Shown: piece by piece, positions 35,350-44,187 of the stretch
Layout of the letters: every line of letters starts with the position of its first letter
Position numbering within the stretch: position 1 is the first letter of the stretch
From: Pholiota molesta
Taxonomy: Eukaryota; Basidiomycota; Agaricomycetes; Agaricales; Strophariaceae
NCBI GenBank assembly: GCA_014925825.1
Contig: JACGCK010000036.1
Coordinates: forward strand, 273,478-337,477
Length of the DNA stretch: 64,000 nt
Direction: 5' to 3'
Position numbers and translations under genes: made by a program
Notes under the pieces: generated by a model
What the model was told of the DNA's origin: nothing
Databases searched by the model: none
Seen by the model: the letters and a program-made list of their open reading frames with translations, nothing else

Positions 35350-38056
35350 ACATCTTCCCTCGAGCCATGGCCGATGCGTTAATGGTGTGGTGTGGTGCGA
35401 ATCGAGGACAAGGCCCCAAGGACGATTGGGTTAGGGCGCGAAGCTGGGGAGGCGGTGCAACTGGAGTCGGAGCCGGGATTGCTCCAGATGTGCCCGGGGA
35501 ATCTGGAAAAATTTCACCGGGACGGCTAAATTTGTAAAATCCAATTACACCCTTGGGCCTTTGGGGCCAGGTACACGCAGTGCACGTAGACTTGCTTTGT
35601 TCGATGTGTTCCCGCTCACAGCTCAACTGCCTCGCCTGTACATACGATTTCTATCTCCTGTGTGTCTCATCCTGTATATGTGTATGTAGAATTGATTGCC
35701 GGTGTTACACCCACATGTATCGGCAGACCACCAACAGACCACTGTGCAGTTTTGTTGACAGTGGGCACTTGGGGGATGACACAGCCTCAGGTTTATCACA
35801 CCCATATCAATAGGGGCTTCCAGAGATTACGGGGGCTGGTTCTCCTATGTTCTCGTCGATTCCAATTGCTGTCGAAGTACTAACCATGATCAGGGTACAT
35901 CTTTTCGGCCGGCGGATAACATTGAAATAACACATATAGATAGTCTAAGATAGACATAGATTAACGTTGAATTTGATTACTTCTGCCACCAATTCCTCAA
36001 AAGCCCTGATCATGGAAAGTAGGGCACTTCTATTGCCGCCCGATTGACTGGAGATCCTAATTACATTCACCAAATCGAGCTGGATGCCGGGGCCTGGGGC
36101 GCCTTCTGATGTTCGCTCGATTACAGCCTCCTGCTGCGCGTGGGTGGCATTTGAGTTTGTTTCTCAGAGACGCATCTTCCCCAATGATCTGCGGACCACA
36201 GCAGCCCATCCACTGGGTATGTAATACAAGGATATACACGGCAGTATCGCGTGAAATCGGTGGTACTCGGTGGGCTTCCGATAGCATTATTTATAAGTGG
36301 ACCCTCCCTTTTGTGACGGGTGCCCCGGTCGTCAGCATCCTATTGTCAGACACTGTCAAGAACTGTCAAACCCTGGAAAATAAACATCTATCTTCCGGAT
36401 GGGCCCACGGAGACACGGAAGCAGGAAGCAGGGATCCGAAGGGTGCTCGATCTGGACAGATGGGCACGCACGGCCGGCGCGATCGTCTGGGCTGCTGCGA
36501 TGGCGTTTGGGAGGCGCTGGGCATCCGAGGTGAGTGTGCCACCGAGCAGCCTATCGAAGAAAAGTGGGCCATCGTGGTCAGTGGCGAGACTACTGTGAGC
36601 AATCTAATCAAACCCGGTTGGGCCAAATAATTCAGATCACGAAACCCCGCATTGGCCCAGCGTCTAGGCAAGTGACAGAGCGCGCGAGGCGCTGTACCCT
36701 CGATTCATCCAGTTTCCCAAGCCTAAGAATTACAAGCGCCAAAGGTCCTTGCCTCACGCACCGTCCTGTGCGCTGGAGACGGCATCGCCGGCTCACGGCC
36801 TGCGACGGTAGTGGCGGGGCGTCCTCCAAGTTTAATATCCGTTGTCTCCGTCGGCGGCGCCAGATGGCAGACGAAGGGGTGGTTGTGCAATGTGTGCGCG
36901 AGCGTTGCGTGTTGGCCGATCGCGCTTGTATGGCGTGTTCCAGAATTGCTAACGCACTAGTCAGCGCTTCAATTCTGTAGTCAGAAATCATTGCAAAGAC
37001 TTCTGGCCATGCCGGATAAAGGATCGACGATTCGCCCATTCTGAATTTGTTCTGAATCATTTATAACCTGGGGCGCATTGTCTGAGGTGTACGCCGTCAT
37101 GACTGACGGCTGGAATTCACACTGCTCCTGCGTGCGTCAAGCGCCACCCTCGCACTACACGCGTACTTACGGTTGGCCAGCGCACGCCAGAACAGATCTG
37201 CCTTGCGTCTATATGCACAGATATGCACGCACGCCGTACGACCCCGTGAATTTTTGAGTCTCTACGTGCGTCAGCATTGGAGGTAGTTCTTCTCTAAGTT
37301 ATGTCTGATCCGATGCACGCATTAGCACGCGTTTCCGCACAGTACTTTACGGCCCAAGTCATACACCTCTCCTGGGTTCGAGGCTCTGGAGTCTTAACAT
37401 CTCCGAGTTCAAAAACCGATTGTTAACCGATTGTCAACCGAAGGTCATTGGGGATGTGCGGTTACTTAACTAATTTAAAGACACAGAGCGCTCGTAGTAT
37501 ACATAGGCTCAATGGATCATGATCTATCTGCGACGGTATATGTCTTGAGCTTGGTTACAATTGGGTTACAAGTTGATATGTACAAGTGCGATAGTTCTGA
37601 ACGATTGGGTTTACGTCCTCATTTGGGATTCACTGCTCCATTTTGTTCCCCGAACAAGCGCCACGAAACTGTGTACGAGATCAGCTGCTTCAGAAACATG
37701 TGGCTGTCGCAGGACAAGGTTCACAAAACAATGTCAATTATGAGGTGTGTCCCCTTTTCTACTACGGTATGTAAACCCCAAGAGCACAAGACACTTGAAT
37801 AAATAAAAAGACCTCCGATTTTTGGGGACATAATGAGAATCAATCAGGCGAACAACAGAAACGACGTACGACAGAAATAGTCAATAGATCACGCGAGAAG
37901 GGGGTGCAAACATAATTTGGGGGGACCCAAACGAGCGTTCAAGAACCTCGAGTTGATGTGTTTAGGTGAAATAATAGAAGAAAGTCCAAAAAAGGACAAT
38001 ACTAATAGATAACTTCTTGACTGATTGACATGCGCGAAAATGCGAAGTAGATCCCT
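35350..38056. other. 2.7-kb region without a supportable gene
   Basis: Frames at 36,109-36,630 (+) and 36,632-37,060 (-) are open for 140-175 codons but match nothing I recognise, lack splice-consistent neighbours and overlap other open frames. The stretch 37,100-37,350 is enriched in GTGCGT/ACGCAC words. A 12-bp inverted repeat occurs at 35,884-36,015. The DNA could be old repeat material or hold a lineage-specific gene. Confidence 0.5.
35884..36015. repeat. 12-bp inverted repeat pair with 108-bp spacer
   Basis: CCATGATCAGGG (35,884-35,895) is answered by its exact reverse complement CCCTGATCATGG (36,004-36,015). The arms contain the palindrome TGATCA. No target-site duplication is evident, so a miniature transposon is only one possibility. 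Confidence 0.6.
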
Positions 38057-40866
38057 TCATTCATCATCGTATTCTACTTCTTTTCCTCTTCTTCCAGGTG
38101 TCCTTCCAGTTCCTGCGCTTCCCACCCATCTCCACACCCTCGTTTCATCGCCACCCTCGATTTCTTCGAGATTGGCGCGAACATTGGCGTTGCTCTCGAC
38201 CACGTGCTCGACACGTTCCCAGAGTCTTCTTCGCGTGGGCACCGAGTGCTCGTCCTGTAAGACGAGATCGCGCAACTGGATGGACGATAGATAAGGTTGT
38301 GGTGCCGTGAGGGGGTCGGTATAATGTGCCATCTCTTGATTACGTAATGTGTCGAGCGCTACTTGTACCAATCCGGCGACACGTCTGTTTTCCTTTTGTT
38401 TTTGAGTCATTCGAATGCGCAAGCCAATTACGATGAGCACTAAGAGAATGGAGGCTGGAGTACGTTAGGTTATCGTTAGCTTATTGTCTCCAATCCTTAA
38501 AAGAAAAACAATAGTGAAAAATTCCCTCTCACCAAGTACTGTAGCCCGCCACGCTTCCCAGAGTTCTCGACATTTAACTAGGATTACACAATCCCAAGTC
38601 ATCTCCGGAGTTTTATGTGCTACGTAACGCACTCCTCTGGAGTTGGAAAAATGTATTCAGGTAAACAAGTGTGAAATGGAATAAGAAAAAAAAACTGACT
38701 CTGGTGTCTCGCTAACAAAAACTCCTCCCCATTGACTTAATTGTTGGATGGCCTCATCGAACATGTCATCAAAAACTGGTAGAATAGATGGCTATCTCAA
38801 ACAGTCAGATTATTCTGATATACAGAAAAGGAAATTATACGCACAGAAGCGCTTTGTCGGAAGGCCTCTTTGAGTTTGTTTAGCTCGACACCCCATTTGA
38901 CAGCTGCCCTGGGGCCGATTGGTGGCTCCGCTGCATTGACGCGCTCCCCATGACAGACTCGGCGCCCTCGTTCTCTCCCTAGCATTGATTCGATAGCTTT
39001 CCCCAATGCACCGATATGCCGTTTCCGCTGCGGATCTTCCACACACCGGGGAGGCAAACCCACACTGCCAAAACCAGGCAGGCCCGACGTCGCAGAAGAA
39101 AATGCTTGCAGAATTGCCTTGCCCAAGCCAGGCGCGTGAGAGGTTGCCAATGTTGACTGTGAAGGTGAAACAGGAATGAACGATAGAAGCAAATTGGGCT
39201 TCAACAAATAACCCGAGTCGCAGGTAACACTGAATTGGTCGCAGGTAGCGTGATCAGGGCATGGCGTACATGAATCAGGATGTGGCATGGGCAATAGTGG
39301 TGGCAGGGGGCAGGATTCGTCCATTTTGTCCACTTCGGCGTTGGATGAGTTATTCACCGACGACGGCAAGAATGGCCGGCCTTCTTTAGTGCAAGCCTCG
39401 AAAGCCGACCGTTGAGCCAAGATTGTTTCCAGGGTATGGCTTGTATTCGTTCCTCTGTCGCAGTATCCAATGGCAGAGGATTCCATTTTGTAGCTGAAGA
39501 GCGTATATGTTGCCGCCACAATAAGGAGCCATATGACAATGCGTCCGAATAGTTGTGTGGTACTTTGAACTGATTCTCCTGTCGGAATAGGTTCATCAAT
39601 GGAGGCATTTTCGGAAATCAAACGGGACAGGGCCTCGTCAATTTCGCTTTCTTTATCTTTGTTATATTCTTCTTGTTTGGCTTCAATAACGAGTTCATCT
39701 TGTGATATTTCATCTGATTGCTGTTCGTCATGGACCTCGAGATGAGGTGCTTCCGGCTCTAGTTCTACAGGTTCAAATGGGGACAGTTCGCGAATGGGCG
39801 TAAATCTTGTCTTCATGGGCGGCGAAAACGGTGGCGAAAACTTGTAGGCCAGGGGAACAATTGGCGGACGGAATGGTGATTGCGGTGGGGAATGAATGAT
39901 ACCTTCCGCTTTGAGAGGTGATGAATCCACCATTTGCGGAGGTGCCGATGTAGATTTGCGTGTCTTTCGTGTTCCAATACTTGCTCTCGAAACTCTTGGT
40001 CTAACTGGAGAAGGTCGAGCTGGAGACGAGGACTCGGCTCCGGATTGAAAAATATTGTTATCTTCCCATCCACTTTCCTCGCCGGACTAGAAATAGGGTT
40101 TTCGTTGATGAAAGTGAAATGATGACCAAAGAAATTTACAAACAATGTGCGAAAGACGACGACCTGCAATGGGTGATGTCTGTAGAAAATAAGTCAATGA
40201 AGTGAGAAAGCTAGGAAAAGTGAAGCATACTAATTTCTTTGTTCTGCCAACTTTCTTTGGAGGCAGCACTTCTTCCTCCTCAGATTCGCTTTCTTCAACG
40301 AGTGTAGCGGGTATTGGAATGATTCTCTTTGAACTTCCACCTAAATTCGGTTGGGCCGATGATCGTCTCCGCTTTGGCTAAATAAATGAGTACGTATAAG
40401 GGATCGATTCTGCTTTCTTAATTACTTACTGGTTCCGGGAGGGCGTCTGGCTGCATTGGCGACATCTCCTCGCTCACTGGAGCTTGAGAAAGTCGTCTCG
40501 AAGAGCGTCTAGCTAACGGCGCAGGTGCCTGTAGAACATTCAAGCATCTGCTATGATCATCATTGAACTTATGCTCACCTTTGCTTTGTTACCCAGCGGT
40601 CTTCCCGTGTGTCCATCCGTAATTCCGTCCTCGCTCGCAATGCTATTCTCCTTCTTTAATCTTTCCTTCTTGAATTTGGCCGCTCTCGGTTTTACTTCAT
40701 TGTTGAAAACGTGAGCCAATTTTGCCTTTGCATATGGCGTTGGATATGGTATGTTATGGTAGCCTAGAACTCCAAGGAGCTGGGATACAGTGAGAGAAGT
40801 TGGGTCGAAATCAGGCTCCAAATATTCGCCTAGGCTGATGACTTGGGCAGCAGTCATGCGCGACAT
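38057..40866 (-). CDS. SRC1: inner nuclear membrane protein Src1/Heh/MAN1 type
   Basis: LEM-like inner nuclear membrane protein that tethers chromatin to the envelope and helps ESCRT-dependent nuclear sealing. From ATG 40864-40866 (MSRMTAAQVISLGEYLEP) the N-terminal HeH domain reads DFDPTSLTVSQLLGVLGYHN, PYAKAKLAHVFNNEV. A basic, Ser/Pro-rich nucleoplasmic region with NLS-like PKRRRSS follows. The first membrane span is IVIWLLIVAATYTLFSY. The lumenal part has a cysteine cluster (CTPCPDHATCDQFSVTCDSG). The second span is ASILLVLIVIGLRI. The MAN1-Src1 C-terminal winged-helix domain carries VALDTLRNQEMAH, YLSSIQLRDLVLQDEHSV and RRRLWERVEHVVESNANVR. It ends at 38,057. All seven or so introns splice in phase and no frameshift is needed. 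The start codon lies 207 bp from a DIRS retrotransposon end. Confidence 0.92.
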
Positions 40867-41073
40867 GGCAAGCAGACAAAGGCGGTAGACGCTGAAGTAT
40901 GCTACAGCTACCGCAAGATCACGTAGCTGAGAACAGTGGCTTTCACTATCCTGACTTCAAGTTCGTTTATCTGCCCTTGCATCACCACTCTCACGCACCC
41001 AATCAACGTGTTTTCCACATGTAGGGAAAATAAATAAATCAGGAGAGACAGAAAAAAGGGGTTGAGGTGGGTG

Positions 41074-41424
41074 GGTGTTTTGAAAATATGATAGCGAGCC
41101 TCTGCAAAAGGCGAGTGGAGGAAGGTGGAAGAGAAAGACAAACCAGTTTACGAGTCAGTTTGTCTTAAATTTTCCTTCCTCTTAGTTGAGTCACATGCCG
41201 GACAAAAATAAAGCCGCTGTGAAAGGCTTTCTATTAAAGGTGAGGCAGACATTGCTATGAGCGGTGGGCCAGCTCAGCGTGGCCTCTAAATAATATTGCG
41301 CGGCAAGGCCAGCGCAATGGGGGGTCATCCACACGGCAAGGCCAGTGTGGGGAAAATTCGCATGTGACTACGAGTCTTGGGCGGTCTAATTGGACTAGTG
41401 TAAATAATATTCAAACCCGACCAA
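41074..41424 (-). repeat. 351-bp direct repeat, element 3' copy
   Basis: Left copy of the terminal direct repeat, ending 207 bp before the SRC1 start codon. It contains two short hairpins with the same loop (41,295-41,318 and 41,329-41,350). Confidence 0.9.
41295..41350. repeat. twin hairpins sharing one loop sequence, left copy
   Basis: Hairpin A has arms ATTGCGC/GCGCAAT (41,295-41,301 and 41,312-41,318). Hairpin B has arms CCACAC/GTGTGG (41,329-41,334 and 41,345-41,350). Both enclose the identical 10-nt loop GGCAAGGCCA. Different stems with a conserved loop suggest a structured recognition site rather than chance. Confidence 0.75.
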
Positions 41425-41516
41425 TTTTACCTAGACTCGTGTGTTTGCAGAGGCGAATATAAGTGTTCGTGGGAAATTGGTGCTCGAAGGCTATCAGGTG
41501 TAGGCCTAAAATGGCA

Positions 41517-41542
41517 AGGTGTCGGCTCGGTGCCAGACACCT
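41517..41542. repeat. third hairpin with related loop, internal
   Basis: Arms AGGTGTC/GACACCT (41,517-41,523 and 41,536-41,542) enclose GGCTCGGTGCCA, which shares the GGC...GCCA borders of the twin-hairpin loops. It is nested in a longer imperfect inverted repeat built on GCGAATATA (about 41,454) and TATATTCGT (about 41,549). Confidence 0.6.
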
Positions 41543-41783
41543 CGCATGTATATTCGTCTTGATGTACGGTACGGCTATAAGCCCTATCGAAAAAGAAGAA
41601 AGTGAAAGGGGAAAAAGGGTTTTTTTTTTTTTTTTGAGCTTGTAAAAAATATGACGAGTGAAAAGAGGATGAAGAGGTTAAGTTGAAGTCAAGAAATGAT
41701 TAAGATTAGTGAGGAAAATGAAAATAAGAAAGGAAAAAAAAATAGGTAGGGCAGAAGATGACCGTAAGGGATGTGAGGAGTAC

Positions 41784-42794
41784 TCAAGACGAGTGAATAT
41801 AGACCGCCTGACGCCTGTCGCGAGCAAAAAGTAACGCTTGGAGAAGGATGGGGTTTTTGCGAATGTAAAGTTGAAATGCTTCGGATGCCCATCGGCCAGC
41901 GGCTTGGATGAGGGAAGGAGGGCAGCCACATTCAGCCATGAAGGTTGCACCGCCTGCGCGCATAGAATGTCCACCAACGTCCTTCTCGAAAAATGTTCGA
42001 ATGCGGCGCATGAAGAAAGAGCGCGTGGGCACGCGTCCGGTGCTGGTGATCCAGAGCGCGGAGTTGTAGGGAAAGCGATGGTCGCGAGATGTCAGGTAGG
42101 AGAGGAAAGCTGCGAATGGGTCGGCTTTCATGCAGTTTCGACGAACCATTACAATATTTCCTTCAAATTGTTTGTCGGCTTTGTGGCTTGGAAGGAAAAA
42201 TTGAAATAGATCGCCATCGACTTTCACGGAGGCCCGAGTTGTAACCTTTCGAGGATCGCGTAAGGTGGTGTCATCCGCATAGGTCATTTCGCCTAAGCGC
42301 ATTAACGCGAAGAAACCAGTCAATAGCATTGCCACGAAGAGAAGGTCGTCGTGATCTGACGAACTGGCGAAATGTTCAACGACGTCCTCTAAGTCACGGA
42401 TAGTAAGCGCGCGCTTACGGTCCGTGGGACTTCCGTGACGGCGCAAGCATCCTTGCAAGGTTCGGTGGACTAGAGGTGAATGGCGGTTTTTGCGAACGTC
42501 CGGAAAATAGGGTTCTAATTGCTGGCATATGCCAGAAAGATACGATTTTACTGACTTGGGTTTGAGATGGGAGGACTTCCATACGGTGTAGAAAGATAGG
42601 GTGTCGGGTGTCGGGTCAACTGGAAAATCGTGAAGGCGCACGAAGTCGAGATATGAATTTAGTGCGGACCCATAATTTTTCCAGGTACCTGTATCAATCG
42701 CTTGTCCGAGACAAATCGCGCGCTCATGGAGGAGGCGCTCGCGCGTCCAGGGTTCGCGGGGGCGTTGCCTGGAGCGAACACCAGAGGAAATCAT
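41784..42794 (-). CDS. DIRS tyrosine recombinase
   Basis: Tyrosine recombinase of 336 residues that integrates the circular cDNA of the element. Visible family features are a SAM-like N-terminal core-binding part (GTWKNYGSALNSYLDFVRLH, KPKSVKSYLSGICQQLEPYF), the first catalytic Arg in FFALMRLGEMTY, the His-x-x-Arg box in GGHSMRAGGATF, AGRW in the His/Trp position, and the nucleophilic Tyr in FQLYIRKNP. All catalytic residues are present. The start overlaps the end of the RT frame by 71 bp in another frame, so translation probably needs reinitiation or a separate transcript. Confidence 0.9.
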   Translation of the reverse strand: MISSGVRSRQRPREPWTRERLLHERAICLGQAIDTGTWKNYGSALNSYLDFVRLHDFPVDPTPDTLSFYTVWKSSHLKPKSVKSYLSGICQQLEPYFPDVRKNRHSPLVHRTLQGCLRRHGSPTDRKRALTIRDLEDVVEHFASSSDHDDLLFVAMLLTGFFALMRLGEMTYADDTTLRDPRKVTTRASVKVDGDLFQFFLPSHKADKQFEGNIVMVRRNCMKADPFAAFLSYLTSRDHRFPYNSALWITSTGRVPTRSFFMRRIRTFFEKDVGGHSMRAGGATFMAECGCPPSLIQAAGRWASEAFQLYIRKNPILLQALLFARDRRQAVYIHSS

Positions 42795-44187
42795 TTTCTG
42801 GCTGCCCCAGCGTCACTCGAGGGGGTTCAAAGAGAGTGAAAGTAAGTTGAGGACGAAGAGTGAGCGCTTGTGCGAAGAGGCGGCGAGAAATGGCGTCAGC
42901 CACCTCATTTCGCTCGCCAGGGACGTGGAGAACCCGGAGTTGGTGCTCAGTCGCCAAGCGAATATCTACGGACGCCTTCAAGATTTCATTGTATTGAGGA
43001 GGCGCACGAAGGGAGGCGAACATGTCGACAGTGTTGGAGTTATCTGTGAAAATAATAATGCGAGATGGGGCGTCGAGGCGGGATGATGCGTGTTCTAGGG
43101 CGGAGAGAACACACAAAGCTTCATAAACGGAAATAAATTCACTGGAGGCGGCCACTGGCACAGGAGCGTAGAAACCCGAGTCAAGGTTTGGGTACCAAAA
43201 ACCCATACCTTCAAGGCAGGCGTCGCAAAAAATAACGACGTCAGCGTCATCGATTCCCCAGTCGAATGAGCGAAGGAGGTGAACGCCATCGGATGTGCGA
43301 ATATGGTTGGCGGCCCATTCGAGATCACGGCGCACGGGAACGTTAGTCCAAATGGTTTGGTTGGGGGCATCCTTTCCTGCGATTTTGGGATAAAAGTTGT
43401 TTAAACAAGGGCGGAGTAAAGGGAAAACATTAAACGCCCAGTTCAACCAACCGGCGAGACGCTGCCAGCGGCGCAAAGTGTGCTTCACGCCACGAACACC
43501 GTCGGGGAGGTGGCAAAAATCAGTGATTTCTGCCAGGAGATCAGCGCGTGCCTTGGGGGGAAGAGTGAGGGTCATGGCGTTAGGGTCGACGTCGATTCCG
43601 ATGACGGTGAGCGGTGAGCCGGATATTTGCTTCTTCTCTTTGTAAGGGATCCCGAGTTCGCGCCAAAGCTCAAGGAGCTGTACCTGACTTGATGGAAGTT
43701 CTTTCTGAAAAATAGGGTCCCAGGAAATGCGGTCACTCCACTCTGGCATGAAGGAGTCATCGGAGTAGACACAAAGCCAAACCAGTCCTCGAACGTGGAT
43801 CGCGATCCAAGTGACGAGGCCATTGAAGGCGATCCAAATACAACCTGAGCCCCTGCCTCCAAAAGCGTTGTTCCTGTCAACGTTTCGTGTTCCATTGATA
43901 GTGTTGACCTGCTTAATCTGCCAATGAGGGTGCATAGGCATTAAGCGATAAGCCTCAGCAACATCTGACTTAATCATAACGAGACGACCATCGCCTTCGG
44001 TCTTCCGGATATGAAGGAGGAGTTCTCCCAGGCGTTTCATGTTGTCGAGTGGGTAGCCTGAGATCGCTTCTCGAGGGATCATGGAATTAAGAGAGAATTC
44101 GCCGGCGCTCTGGTCAGTGACCATGCGCAAATCGTCAGAGTTGGGCTTAGGAACAGCATGAATGGGCATGCTGTACATGCCAGGCAA
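42724..44187 (-). CDS. DIRS reverse transcriptase / RNase H
   Basis: Polyprotein of 487 residues that copies the element RNA to DNA. The RT palm has motif A in VMIKSDVAEAYRLMPMHP, motif B-like FGGRGSGCIWIAFNGLV, and motif C in LCVYSDDSFMPEW (YSDD in place of the commoner YxDD variants). The RNase H domain follows with its acidic residues in VVIFCDACLEGMGFW, FISVYEALCVLSALEHAS, RIIIFTDNSNTVDMFASL and HVPGERNEVADAISRR. No protease or DDE integrase is present. The frame starts inside the Gag frame (109-bp overlap), and the first ATG may not be the true start. Confidence 0.9.
   Translation of the reverse strand: MPGMYSMPIHAVPKPNSDDLRMVTDQSAGEFSLNSMIPREAISGYPLDNMKRLGELLLHIRKTEGDGRLVMIKSDVAEAYRLMPMHPHWQIKQVNTINGTRNVDRNNAFGGRGSGCIWIAFNGLVTWIAIHVRGLVWLCVYSDDSFMPEWSDRISWDPIFQKELPSSQVQLLELWRELGIPYKEKKQISGSPLTVIGIDVDPNAMTLTLPPKARADLLAEITDFCHLPDGVRGVKHTLRRWQRLAGWLNWAFNVFPLLRPCLNNFYPKIAGKDAPNQTIWTNVPVRRDLEWAANHIRTSDGVHLLRSFDWGIDDADVVIFCDACLEGMGFWYPNLDSGFYAPVPVAASSEFISVYEALCVLSALEHASSRLDAPSRIIIFTDNSNTVDMFASLRAPPQYNEILKASVDIRLATEHQLRVLHVPGERNEVADAISRRLFAQALTLRPQLTFTLFEPPRVTLGQPENDFLWCSLQATPPRTLDARAPPP

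Noticed and set aside
36109..36630. 173-codon plus-strand frame and overlapping minus-strand frames
   Set aside because: No recognisable family, several mutually overlapping open frames and no intron logic. Kept only as a note on the gene-free region.
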